Positions 50,301-63,571 of a stretch of 64,000 nucleotides of DNA are shown piece after piece. The position numbers were made by a program, and so were the translations under genes. Every line of letters begins with the position of its first letter. Position 1 is the stretch's first letter. Source of the stretch: Trogon surrucura (Eukaryota; Chordata; Aves; Trogoniformes; Trogonidae); NCBI GenBank assembly GCA_020746105.1, contig CM036627.1:1736001-1800000 (forward strand). The letters run 5' to 3'. Below the pieces are notes generated by a model. It was given only the letters and a program-made list of their open reading frames with translations. It made no database searches and had not been told where the DNA came from.

Positions 50301-53300
50301 CTTTTCTCTGTAATTATGCTGCATTTTCGTATTCCGCACTTGCAAGCAGGGTCAGTTTTTGCTAGGACCCTTCGAGCATGGGGCGTTGTATCTCCTGTTG
50401 TACCATTCTCTGGACTTTATTCTACTGAGTTTTTCTACTTGTGCTTACCAGAAAGATGGAAAGCAGATCATTCTCGAGTATAGCTTGAAGGGGTCCATCC
50501 TGAAAACTTGGAGTGGGTGACTTCATTTCTTTTCTGTCTGCCTATGCAAAACTTCTGTGATCCGTGCTTGTCTGTGCACTACACAGTTCTGCAAGCTTGT
50601 AGACGATGAAAAAAATCGCTTAAAAATTTAGTCAATATGGAGTGAAAAGGTGGTGGCTGAATGTAAGCTTGCAATGTTGAAATTGGTCCCTTGAAGTAGA
50701 AAGAGAGATTTTTCTTTCAAGCATACTTCTGTGTTTTCCCATTATTTTAACTAGTCGCTTTACAGTTAAATTGGGTTAAATTTTACAACTCCGGGTGTTC
50801 CTGAGTTAGCTACAGGGTTTGAAGTCTTGTCAGTCAAGATAACCAGAACCTGCCGTAGTAAAAAACTCTGCACGTGTGGGTATGGAGGGATTTAGATCAT
50901 TTGCATCTTTCTGACCTCACCGCACTGACTCTAATAGACCAGCTGCAGGGTTGTATTTACTCGTTCATTCCGTGTGATGAGTTGATGTTGTAACACTCGT
51001 CTCTGTCCGTAAGCTGGTGAGGTGGTGACTGCTCTCCTCTTCCTAACAAACCAACCTCTGCTCCATGCTCTGTATGGCCCTGATGGTTTCTTACAGCCTT
51101 ACTCTTAGGAGTACGGAGGACCTGACAGCGCAGGGCACACATTGGTCAGTATTCACGAGGGCGGGACTTGAAGCTTGTTACAATAATTAGAGCTCTGAAG
51201 GATTCAGATTGTTAATCAAAATGTTGTTTCTTATATTCTGTTTATACTATGAATGTAAAGGGTAACCCTGACTCTTGTCCTGATTGAAATAAATAGGTGG
51301 AAGAACCAAACGTGGTGCTCTCTAATGGAAGAGTACATTTGGAGATTTTTGTAGTCTGGCTTCCTTACATACATACGGATGTTTCCCAGTTATTTTACCC
51401 TCTATTAATGCTGAACTGTAGCAGGTGGTTAATAGGTGTGTGCTGGATAGAAACTGCCACGTGGCGTGAAGGACAGCAGGAGTGGAGAAGTGCTTGATGG
51501 GTTGAAGCCAAATTCCAGGAATTTTCAAAGGTAGTCTTGAGTGGGAAACTAAAGACTCATTTTGTGGATTAACCGTGTCTATAAGCTGTGGATATCTGGA
51601 TTGGAAAAGCTTTCTGATTTTAGAGTTACTGTTCTCTTAACTGACTTTATTGCCAGTGATGGTTTGTAAGAAGGACTGTGCTGCTGCTGGTGCAGTGTGT
51701 TTTTCAAGCTGATGAAATTACTGAACTATTTTTAAAGAGGAACATTAGGGACATTTTTTGAAGCAACGTAGTAAATAGCTGAGGCCTCTGGTAGCTTTCC
51801 AGTACTGCTACCATTCTTGAACAGGTGATGTAAGCCTTTTAAACATTAATTCAGGAAAGGTTCTTCTCAGTAAAAGGAAAGACTTTTGAACATTAAAATG
51901 CAATTAAAGAAGGCATGCGTCTGAATTGTTTCTCTTTTAAGAATCTAACTACTCTTCAGGTAAACTGACAGTTTTCTTCCCCAGTAGCCCTTCAGTAAAA
52001 GAATTTTGGAATCTGAGCGGTAGAGCTTGTTACCAGATGACTTTATGATGGTCAAGGCAGTAGTAGGAAGCAAGGAAGGGTGAGTAGTTGTTAAAATGGG
52101 AAATGTTAAGAATGATGCCATTTCAAGTTTTTGCTAGGAGTCTTGTTTTATTTACCTTCTAGGAGGGGAGAGGGCAGACGAAAGTAGTGAGTTGGCAGAC
52201 CTCGTGTTTGTCCAAAGCAATCGTTAGATTTCCTTCAGTTGCCTTTTGTAGTCATTACTGATTGAATGCGTGGAATAAAATAGGCATCACGATGGAAATG
52301 ATCTCCAGAGACACGAGTAATGGCAAGACTGGTCTGAAGTAATTTATATGTAGTTAGATCGGTATTAACTTGGAGAATGGTGGGGGCAGAATATTTCGTA
52401 TCCTCCAGAGAATTCGTTACTAAGAAAGAAGGAAATGACAAAATTGGGGTGCAACAAAGGTGGACAAGTTCATCTCTTTTCACAGGAGTACGGGAGTAAG
52501 TTGAAAGAAAATTGCAAAAGGATAGCTAGTAAGCTTCCCATAGTGCATAATTATCTGTGAAATATTAGTGTCGACTAAGAGCTCAGAAAAACTTTTTTTA
52601 GTAAAAAAGATGCAAGTTCAGCCATGAATACTTAGGGGTACCGGTCTCCTGCTCTAGGACAGCGGGTCCCCCACAAACCGTGGATTGTAAACTTCCCGTG
52701 CTGGAAAAAATCCTTGAAATTCACTTTAAGGTAACCGGTATCATGCAGTTTCACAGCATTTTGTTTAGGTTTTATCAAATCATTTATTGTGTTGATTATT
52801 AAATCTAAAAATATCGGGGTGCTGACTCATCTATATAGAATATATTATGGCACTGTTTCCCAAAGTAAGTGTTGCTGTTGCTTAACCCCTGTAAAGCTTC
52901 ATGTTTTGTGGCCCCAGATAGGCTTTTGTATTTTTTTTAAAATTATTTTTTTACAAATCATTGCCTATAATGAATCTGGCAAATGGAAGATTTACATCTA
53001 ATTTTCCTTCCAAGAATGTTTGTTTTCCTTTTGGGGCATGTCACTGTGCTTAATTGCTTGACGCTGTTTTTATATGATATTACACATTAGCTAAAAGCCT
53101 GGTGCGAACTCTGTAGTATTTGGGGGTTTATAGTGAAAATTTCAAACCCAGAGTAATATTTTAAGGTAAATTTCAATGATTCCTTCCTCTGCTAGAAAAA
53201 TATATATATCGTTTGTTTAATATATGAATATATAAAGTCTCCATAACTAAACCGAGGTCCGTTTTTGTGGTTGGTTGGCTGGCTTAAGATGCTAGCCATC

Positions 53301-53770
53301 CTTTTGGTGTGGGGTGTTTCTCCCTCTGGCTGCGTCCTGGCTCTGCTGTGGCGTGTAGGGCAGGGGCAGGCTCTTGTCAGTCGTACGCCGAAAACCTCAC
53401 ACCTGCCAGCACAGAGCCACCGGTCCGCAGGCTGACGCTTTTTAGAGTTGGGATGTTTTGTATCTGATGGTATAGTTTCAGATTTATCTTACTTTTTTTT
53501 TTTCCCCCTAGGTATTACATTAAATAAATTCTGCTCACACCAAAGAATTGCTCTCATCTGCTCTTCATTTTCCTTTTGTGAAAGCTAATGGGTTTCTGGG
53601 AAATTAAATTACACAGTCGTTTAGTGACAGTGTTAAGTGCAGGGCATTTTTACCCTTGGGTTTTTGCTCACAAGAGTGTGCATTAAGCTTCGTTTTTCCC
53701 TTCTGTTTACAGCAATATTTCAATCAAATGCCTTTCCTAACATTTCTTTACACACCGTCGTTCCTCAAGG

Positions 53771-53793
53771 CCTCCCGCAGATGTTGCGGGAGG
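53771..53793. repeat. Perfect 9-bp inverted repeat (hairpin) beside the CpG block
   Basis: CCTCCCGCA and TGCGGGAGG are exact reverse complements separated by the 5-nt loop GATGT. The stem is GC-rich and would be stable in RNA or single-stranded DNA. It sits about 65 bp before the strongest CpG-rich stretch. Confidence 0.6.
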
Positions 53794-53857
53794 TTCGTCT
53801 CCTTTGTCACGTTGTGCTCTGGCAGGTGTCTGCTTGTGCTCTCTCCCCCTGGAGACT

Positions 53858-54130
53858 CTCCGCCCGCTCCTGGTTAGCAGCTGTGGCGGAGGGGCCCCGA
53901 CCTCCTCCTCAGGTGGGGCTCAGGTGTGGGTCTGGCAGGTAGGCGCGGGGTCGGGGGCGCAGCTGCCCCCTCGCTGCGGGCGGCAGCCCCGGGTCCGTTC
54001 CTCGCCGCTGGCGGGGGGGCGCGCAGGTGCACGGCATCGGGCCCCCCCCGCTCCCTCCCCGGGATCCGCTCGCTGCGCGACGAGGCAGCTGATCCTTCGC
54101 CAGTATGGGTCGTGGTGTGCAAGTTCGGGA
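53858..54130. promoter_or_regulatory. Intronic CpG-island-like block, candidate internal promoter or enhancer
   Basis: About 270 bp with roughly 30 CpG dinucleotides counted by eye and clearly elevated G+C stand out in an otherwise AT-rich intron. It contains CAGGTG at 53910, 53921 and 54024 and CAGCTG at 53960 and 54086, the E-box cores preferred by E-protein homo- and heterodimers. A strong donor-like CAG|GTAGGC lies at 53939. No TATA box is evident, as is usual for CpG promoters. E-protein genes are known to use alternative promoters giving shorter isoforms, but no transcript start can be placed here from sequence. It could instead be an enhancer or a GC-rich patch of no function. Confidence 0.45.
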
Positions 54131-56601
54131 GATTTTTATAGTCTCCTAATTAGCATTGGAGCTCTTTTCGGGCTAAGCCTGCAATGCTGTTGTTCAAGGG
54201 GGGAAAAAAAACCCAAACAAAAAAACCCCGAGAAATATTTTCTTTCTGGGAAGAAAAAAAGTGAAGAAATTTGTCCTTGAAATTCCATCAGGCTGCATGA
54301 CTTAACACTGTACAAGAAAGAGCTGCTGGTACCTTTTCCCTGGATGCTACCAGTGCCACCAGTACCTCACAGCACCCGTAGGAGCCTCTGCAAACACACC
54401 GTGTCCCCGAGCAGAACTTGCTGTCCCGGTGGCCTCAGGCACTGGCACTGCTTGTACAAGGCACTAATGGGAGAAGAAATGGGACCCGGTGCTGATCGTG
54501 TTGGAGGGAGTTGAAATGATGTTGCCGCCTTTGAAAACGACTTGCGCGTAAAGCCGGGGGTGGTTTTTTTTATTTCATACTAAGTACTTCTGAATTGCCA
54601 GCCTGGAAATTTAAACATGCGAGTCCATGGCTTTTAAATGTTGAGATATTTTAGGTCTGATATAATTTGTTCTGCAAAGCTTGTTTTTTAGTTAATGCGG
54701 TCTGATACGTTTGAGTGTTGATTTATTCAGAGTGTACTCTGCCTCTGAAAAGGGGAATAAATGGTAATCTGATGAAATTTTTAAATCTCGCTTTTCCTCT
54801 TTGTTAGAACATGTCAGTGTGGCTGCTGTAGGGTATGTTTATCTGTTACAAGGCTCATCAGTGCATGAAATGCTGAAAGGGCATATTTCTCTCCTGTGGT
54901 TCCTGCCATCCCTGGGCACTTGTAGATGTGTTCCAGTGGATGGGATCAGCTGGGTGAAGCTGGGGGACTTGAAATTTCAGTCTGTCTGAAGGCGCCAGCC
55001 TCCTTTCTAGGGAGAATGGAGGAGGGGAGTGATTCTTTCCCATACTGGTGATGTAACTTTCCCATGAGGCAGTTGCTTAGGGATCTACATAATAACTATT
55101 ATCCTGTTCAAATAGGAGACTGTAGAAAGCTCACTGGTGATTAAAAGATAATTTTGTAATTTTTCATGGCTTGTCTTTGTTTTGCAATAAAGATGTTTGC
55201 TTATCGCCAGGTGCATAGAAATCATTTACTTAATCTCTATTTCATTCCATTAATTTCTTTTCATTCTTGTGTGCGTGTAGCTGCAGCCTGTCAGTTGCTG
55301 GCAGTCCATTTTTTTTTTAATAAATGCAGCAGCCTGTATCCAGTGATTAAATTGTAAACTATCAACCAAAACGTTGTGACTAGACTGCTCGTGCCAAAAC
55401 AAGTGGCTGTTGTGGTTTGGGGCGTTGTAGTATTTGCATTAATATGATCTGAAGTTGTTAATAGTTATCTTTAGAGTCTGTATTTTAGTGAGTCAGATGT
55501 TTTGTTGCTGCTGGAAACCCCACTTTTGGGTACACGGCCGCCTCAAAGGGGAAAGCAAAATGGGTGAAATCGAGTGAGTAAGCCTGTAAGAGATGTAATT
55601 TTATTATTTAGGTCCTTGAAGGTGTTGGACCTCCAATACTATCGTTTCTGGGAGCTGCCAGTGACCACTGCATTTTCCCTAGAGTTAGGCTGCTGGAAGT
55701 GTGCAGTGCTTCAGCTGTGTAGGGGATTAATGGAACAAGTATCATCGAGGGAAAATAATATTTATTTCTTTTTAATATCATTTTGAGAGTCATGTCTGGA
55801 CACTTTCACTTCAGTCCAATATTGCGTCAAAGTTTTGTTTCTGAAAAGTGGGTGAGGGATTTTAGTGTAAGAGCAGTATGCCGAAGACCAGAGACACTGC
55901 AACTTGTTCCATTAAGCAGGGGTAACGTCTTGCTCGCTTGGTTGCTGTCCTTTTGTGTTTCTCTGTGCCTCTCAAATGGATGCTCAGCTTCTGTCGTTCT
56001 AAGGTGTATAACGTGTATCGGGAAGTTAGCTGAAAACTCCGCGGAGTTATTTCTTGGGCATCCAGATGGAGGGTTGTTTTGAGAAATACAACTTTGTTAT
56101 GCATACATGCAGAGGATTCACCAGGGTGGCATTTGGTGGAGGGAGGGTGCTGTTTGATTGGGTTTTTTTCTGGAAGACACAGGGGTCTCCCATCTGAAGA
56201 TGAAACAGGAGAGAGAGTTGATGCATCGTTCTGTGTCATGTTGTGTTATATCCAGGATTCAAGGAACTGACAATGTTTGGGATTACTGCTACCGATCCTT
56301 TAGAGAAAGCAGTAACCTTAAGTTCAGTGATAAAATGCAAAAAGTTCATTGAAATGGGAACGGGGAAGAAACCCAGTGATTACTATTGAAGTAAGGTGAG
56401 ACTTATTCTTATAGTTTTTCCCAAAACTGCTCAGGTCTGGCGGTGAGCCTTAAAGGTAGTTGGGAACCAAGTGCATTAAATATCTAATGTGTAAATGTGA
56501 AATGTGTAAATTCAAGTTGGGATTGTACAGACCTCGTGCAAAACCAGTATTATCACAATAATTGTATCGAAATTTTAGTTTACTTCCCAGTGTAACAGGG
56601 G

Positions 56602-56620
56602 AATAAAATAAAATAAAATA
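56602..56620 (+). repeat. (AATAA)n pentanucleotide repeat
   Basis: Nearly four copies of a five-base AATAA unit. The overlapping AATAAA hexamers look like polyadenylation signals but are simply part of the repeat. Confidence 0.9.
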
Positions 56621-57040
56621 CGCCTGACACTTTAGGCACAAGTGCAAAACAGGTAAGGTATCTACCAATTTCTTCCTCTCATACAATGGGACCTAGAAAG
56701 CAGAAATTTTGAGAGTAGTGTGTGACTTGTTAACAGTCGTGTAAGCTTCAAGGCTGATCCCTGGGGTCTGCATTGAATACCTAAGTGCACGACTGTATCA
56801 TAAATAAATTTGTATCACCTTTAAAAAAGGTTCTGCAGAGAGAGAAGAGTGTTCTTCTCTACTTTTTATCAGGGTACTGCAGTTTTAAGTGCGTTTTCTG
56901 CATTGTAGGAGCAAAGTGAAGCTTGCCTTAATGTTTTGCTGTGATAAATAACTTCTGTTTCTGACTGGATTTGTTCCTTTTCTATGACATCATTTATTTG
57001 CTTCACATACTGCTAGCCCATTACAAGCCGTCCCCTCAGA

Positions 57041-57056
57041 TTTATTTATTTATTTA
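57041..57056 (+). repeat. (TTTA)4 microsatellite
   Basis: Four perfect TTTA units. Confidence 0.9.
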
Positions 57057-60000
57057 GGTTCTTGAGGTACTTTCCAACTTAAACTACAGGCTGATTGACC
57101 TGCTTGAATAGAGATTTACAGAACCGTATTTCTTAAGTATGCCTTACCCATCTTAAAAGTCACATTGCCTTATGAAATATTGTAGAGAATCTTCTGATCG
57201 TGTCACCCTAACTTCAAAGGAGTTTGCGGGAGCTTCTATGTGTGTTATGGTATAGGAAGTGTTTAGCGCACCTTAATATTCTACCTATCAGTCAAAATAT
57301 GAGATTATTTTTTTTCATATTTATAAGTTCTTTTTTCTGTGATTTTAGAGGAGATTTGGTTTCCCTATAGCTGTGTTGCATTACTGTACAGCTTCAAGTT
57401 TGAAAGGTACCGTAACTGGTACAGATATGCAAGATCAGAAACGAAGCTCTTGCTTATTCTCCATGATTCAGTTCTGTCTTACTTTGTACTTAAGAGAAAT
57501 GTCATCCCTTCACCTGACGTGAATTAAATCTTTCTTCTTGGTGATAGGTAGGTGATATTTTTTCAGCGATGCTGTGTTCTGTAGCGAAAGATGAGCTAAT
57601 GTATTTTAACATCACTGAGACAATTTTTCTTTACATCTTCTGGGACTGATTTTTTTAAGCTTAAGAGAAATGTCACTAGCATTACTAGTATTTAAAATAC
57701 TACTTTTTAAAATACCACTTTATAAATAATACAGCTGAGAAATCCCCATGCCTTTTTTCAGGTGTATGAGTCTATTGCTTCTGTTTTTGGGTACTTAAGG
57801 TCGAGCTAGGAAGGCAGGATTCAAAGTCACTCGCTCGTGCAGCGCTCAGTTTGTCTTGCGCTGCTATGTTGTTCTTGCCCAGCACACTGGGACATGGGCC
57901 TGATTTATTTTGTTTGATTACTGAGAGTGATGGGAGGAGGAGCAGTGATTGCCTTGTCTTTCTGGTGCTTGGCTGCATTTCCTTTAATTTTTTGTTCGCT
58001 GCTTTTAGTCATCAATGACAATTTATAAATAGTGCATGTTTCACAATGATTTCAGCCCTGAGTGCCAAACAACTGTATGATTTTGTTCCTTTGTTTGACA
58101 GCTATCTGGCACTGGGCCCTGTGCACGATTACAATGAATATTTTTGTCCAGTGTATGTGTGTGTTCTTTATTTCATTTATATTTTTGCTGTTACATCAGA
58201 AGTGTATCTTCCTAGAAATGTGGTTCAAAGGATACGTGGTAAAGAATACCCAACAACTTTGTAAAACTGTTAAACCAATTGAGTGTAACCCTGTTCCTTC
58301 AGTATTTTAGAGCAGAGGAGCGAAGGGAGGGAGACCAGAAGGGAAATGCTGCTGGTTTTTGTTGGTTCAGTGGCAGAATTGCAAACTATGCGAAGGAACA
58401 TGGTTTGTTGGCAGAAGGAAAAAGGCCATGCGTTTCTCCAGTTGGTAACCGTTTTATATAGGGTGGTTTGCTTACGTACACACAATAAACAGGGAGCTCT
58501 CAGCAATAGATTTAGAACAAAGAGCAGTTTTTTTAAATAAAGAGAATTTCTGTATTGGTTTTCTCTCATTTTACCTACATAGAAGGAAATTTGGAGCACA
58601 GCTAACTTGAAGTCAAGACGCTGGCTCGAGCTGGCTCTTCAGTGCTTGGTTGATGTTCCGCAAGCTTCCCTGGTGACGGTGCTCCTCTGAGATTGTTTTG
58701 TGTGCCTCCCCCTCTTTCCCCAGCACAGGCACAGCTTGGTCTCTTCACAGAGACATAGTGCAAATGCCTGTAAACCAATGTGAAATAAAACACCCAACTG
58801 AAAGGCAGTGATTCATGAGGAGACAATGTTATCCAGGCCCCAGTAACTTTTTTTATTCTTCTTTTAACCTGTGCTCTAAAGTATCCTCATTCCCTTGATA
58901 ATCAATTTCAGCGCCGCTATTGACCTGAAAGCTGTGGTTTTGAAGTTGCCACTGCTCTTCTGTCTGGTCTCTCTTTATTTTCTTCGTGGTACTTTATGTT
59001 GCTTTCTAGTTCATTAAGGCAACACAACTGTGTGTCATTCATCCAATCTATTTCCATCCGGAAAAAATGCCAAAACTTCAGAGCTAAAAGGTAACGAGTT
59101 TATCCTAGAATCGTGGATAGAATCATCTGTCCTCAAATCTATAGAGTGTAATTTTACTGCAGTTTTACCCTGTGGTTAAACTTGTGGGTCTGTCCCTTGA
59201 ATTGACCCGTGCACACTGTTCCACCTGAGCGCTTCCATCAGGCTCACACTTACCTGCACTTTGGGATTTTTCCTGTCTTTACCCGGCTTGTCTGTCTTCC
59301 TTGGTCTGTTGGCTTTTTTGACTGTTTTAAGAAAGGCCTTTTTTGGTAGTTTTGTGCAGATGTGTTGCTCTTTGTAGATGTGTTTTCTTTCTGTTTCTTT
59401 CATCTTAAAGAAAATCAAGTTTTAAATCTGATTGTGCTCTAGTGTTACTTACAGTGTTGTACTTACCTGATTATAATGCTGGACTCTTGACATTTCGGGC
59501 ATATCATTCTTCACATTTGCTCTGTTTTTTTGGATTTTTTGGCGCTGCTTTCTCTCTGTACCTGTTACTGACCGGTGCTGTCAGTGAGGTACCATGGTAG
59601 AGCAGTTTCTCTTCTGTTCCAGTGCGTTCCAGTGTCAGTCTTGTTGCTTGGCTGTGAGACATCTTCTAAGTGGTCTTTAAGTGCAGATTCTGAACAGGGG
59701 AGCTGAGCTGGGTAGTACAGTGAGTATTCTCCTTCACAGGACAGATCACTGTGTGCTAGATCTCGAAGATCAAAACTGTTCTCATATTGCAAACAGAGGT
59801 GTGGTGGTGCCTTCTTTGATCTTCAATTAGAACAGCCTAGAAGTTGTTGCAAAATGGGCAGAAGGATAATAAAAGCAGCTAGGAAAATATGGTTTAAGTG
59901 GAAACTTAATAGTTTATTGATGGCCAACCTCTAAACAAAGCTGCAAGCTATGGCTTAGATTGGAGGAAGGAAATGAACCAGATATTTAGACTGAAAAGTG

Positions 60001-63000
60001 AGGTTAAAATGCAAAAATTAGTAAAAATTTGCTTATTTTCATGTTAGGTCAACAGCATCGGTTCAGACGTGCTGAAGGGGAAACTGCATGGTTTTCTACT
60101 GCAAAGAGAAAATTGGCATACATGGTTTTTGGAGTCCGGTATTTTGTTATTTAAAACATGTCCTTTTTACTGAGGCTTCCGAGATGTGCGTGGATGCTTT
60201 TCATAATGCTTGATCCCTCGTAGCATGTACCGTGCCTGCTCCAGGCAGATACCTTTAGATGTCACAGTCATCTTGCCACACATGATGAATCACTTTGCCT
60301 AAAGATTTTCTGGCCACAAAGCCTCCGGGGTGGCTCTGTCTCCCTGAGGATGTTCTCTTCGACCAGCATCTGAGCCTTACTCTCCTGTGACCGGTTTCAG
60401 AAAATACCAAACGCAGACTTTTTCACATTTTATTTCTGCTTTGTAAAATAACAAAAGGGGGTCATATTATAGAAGTAGGTATGCAGAGGACACTGCTGAC
60501 CAAAATCGGAAATAAATATTTGACAATATTTGTTCCCTGGGTTCTCCCCTTCCTGAGTGAACCGTGGAGTCCCCAGCTCCCTTTGTAGCCTGTCCAAGGT
60601 GAGCAGGAGGAGGAGGTGGCCCTTCGCTTTCTCTGCTCCCCTCTCCTTGAGAAAATCCGCCCTGTTTCTTCAGGAGCAGACTTCTGCGGTGATTTAAAAG
60701 GGCATGGAAATGGAACTGCAAATTACTAGGTGGCCATTTGTCATCTTTTGCATTCGTACACAGAACCACCTTTTCCAGCCTACGCTGCCTTTTCTCCTTT
60801 CTGTCCTGTTGATCCTTTTCAAATATTTGCTTAAATAAGCATTGTTGGGAGAGATGCTCATCTATTTTCTGTTTTGGAAGGCAAATCTAAATAAAAAGTT
60901 TTCCACAGATGTCCTTTTTTTTGCCCTGAGGATATTGATGTTTCTTTTCTCCTTTTTTAGAATAACTATTCATCTTGTGGAAAATATTTTCATTATCAAG
61001 AACAGCCTTTAATAAAAGATTAGCTTTAAGAAGTGTAGGCATTCTCTCGGTCGTAACTTAAATTGTAACTAACAATCCTTCTTTGTGCTGAGAATGTAAA
61101 AGATATCAACTCAAGAACCAACTCAGTAACTACTGTAAAAAACAAAACCTGAAATATTCCTCATACCTTTTTAAAAATAAAAGTGCCAACCATCAGCCTT
61201 AATGCAGTTCCAACTCTTTTTTACAATGAGACTTTTAATGGTAGAAGGTAACTTGTCAGTCCTTGTCCTGATTGTTTTTTTCTCATTAAAATTTTTGAGT
61301 TTGTTAGCTTTTTTCACATTCGCAACTTTGAAAAAATCGTGTTATTTAATACCTGAAAGTATAGCTTGATTAGTTATAAAACTACTTATTTGGAAGTCAA
61401 AGCCAGTTATGCCTGCCCAAGATTTAATATTCCCTTTTATACAATGAATCCAGCTGTGAAGCCTGAATGGAAAATCAGACAGCTTGATGCTAACAGCTGA
61501 TCGTAAGGAATCCAGTTAGGCCAAAAACATAAAATGAATAGTTTTTGTTAACCCTGGATAGAGCTGAGTAACGTCAGCAATGGATGATAGATAAAAGGGG
61601 CCAGTGAGGCAGTAGCTGGCATCTCAACTTTTAAAGCCGTCAATTTAGCTGGGGTTTGTGTGTTTCTATAGTAGTTAAAGAACATTCTTAGTAGCGTTAC
61701 AGATTTTCTTTGGTTTGAATGCTTCAAAGAATTGAATTGACAAGGGGAAGTATATACCTCATTTTAGCTAGGTTTTCAGCGTGCAGTTGCATTTGTTCAA
61801 GGAATTTTAAGCTTTTTTTAATATGTGTAAACGCACATCTTTTGCCTGTTAAGGTAGCGTTTGCGTCGTCTGGGTGTTAAACATTTTTACTCAAGAAATA
61901 GCTAAGACTCAAAGCATTTTGTTATCAACTGTCCTAAGTTCTGACACATTTTTACCTCTGTTTATTGCAATTACTAATTTTGCTGTATTTACGATACTGC
62001 AGGAACTTCTTGCAGAAATCCATTCCAGGTTAACCTTGTAACCAGCTGCCATTGTGCTGACAGGATGAGGGGGTTCTTTGTAACTGTTTTCTTCTTTGAC
62101 TTCTAGCTAACTCTTTCCAAGCAGTGGTACTTGTCTAACTTTTAGCAAATTAATAAATCAAAGCTACTTCTTGTGATATAAATTTTACTAATTTATATGC
62201 TGTATACTTGTGACATGTATTTTTTTCATGGATAACTTTGCTTCTATATATTTTAAGGGTAAGAATAGTAGGACTCTTCACTACAGTCCTTGGCTGTAGG
62301 AGATGTCAGCAGTCAGGTATTGTTTTGTTAATAGGTTAAAATTCCTGCTACTGGTCTGCTGATGCTCTTACAGTCTGTATAATTTAGATAACAATGAGAT
62401 ATCCTAGTAGCTGTGGTGCCACGCACTTTTAAAAGTGTTTTCAGAAGTTCACCAAAATTGCCTCTGGTCTTCATGCTGTCTGTGTAGAAATCCCCTTGCT
62501 TGCAGCAATACCCCCTTTTGCCGTACCCTTCTTTGAAGTTTCTCTGATAAGTCTTACCCTTTTGTGCTCTTCTCTCCACATGTTGATCTGAACCCTAGCT
62601 GCCTCACCTTTTTTTTGTATAACCCTGTCACAAGCAAGCAAACCCCCGCTCTATCCCACCGCAGTCAGTGAGGAGAGGCTCAGGTGTGTCTGAAGACCAC
62701 AAGAGTTTCAGTGTCTGGACCAGTGCGTGTCCTTGGCTTCACTCACGTCTGGTTTTAGCCCAGCCAAGTAGGGTGAGGTGCTAGCCTGGACACTTGTGCT
62801 GACAACAGTCCCCTTGTTGTCCCTCTCATTAAGGTTTCCAGATAAGGGTGAACCTTACCAAGGCTTTCTCATTTTGGAAGACGCTCTTTGTCCCACTCCT
62901 TCCAGCCTTTTCCCGTGTGGATGTTGCCAGCTGTTAGGTTTTTGCCTCTTAAGAGACGTCGAGTTGTGTAGCATAGCCATCAGCTTGCCCTGTGTTGCAT

Positions 63001-63554
63001 GTGAAGTGTGACTAATATTAATACTTAATTCATTATATGATATTTTTCATTTCTTTTCAAGAGCTTTCGAAATAAAAGGAGCCAAGCTTAATCTAAAAAA
63101 CTCATCTTGTAAAGATACTATGATTTTAACACTGTAGTTCCCCAGATAGTACGGTAATTAGCATTCTGTAAGTGCCCAGACTAGAACTGGTCGTCAGGCT
63201 CTTAATTTAATGATTTATTGATTAATGATTTTTGTATTCTAGTGAGGGAGAACACTTACTCATCTGCTGCTGGTCAACATAATTCTGCAAAAGGATGTGA
63301 ATATTCCTTTGATAGTACGCACATTTGTTCTTTAACCCTTCTGTGCTCCTCTGTCTAACAGCACCGAGTCTGCCACCTTCTTATCGTGTAGAGTTTTGGG
63401 ATTACAGGCCTCGGATCTGGCCCTGTGAAAACGTGAATCATACCAGGACTCTAAATTGAGAGCAAAATGCAAATGCTTTTGTGCATTTTTCTGAGGGCTT
63501 TGAGATAGGGAGGGGAGGAAGCCAAGGAAAGAAGATAAAAGGGCCTGCAGCAGT

Positions 63555-63571
63555 AAAAAAAAAAAAAAAAA
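63555..63571 (+). repeat. A17 homopolymer tract
   Basis: A run of 17 A. The sequence upstream does not match a retroposed gene or SINE that I recognise. Confidence 0.9.

Noticed and set aside
52640..52735. Stretch resembling the ends of old hAT transposons (GGGTCCCCCACAAACCGTGG)
   Set aside because: No terminal inverted repeat or 8-bp target duplication could be paired; similarity is too vague.
53804..54280. 158-codon open frame across the CpG block
   Set aside because: Its length is explained by high G+C; the translation is low-complexity Gly/Ala/Arg/Pro and the opposite strand is open too.
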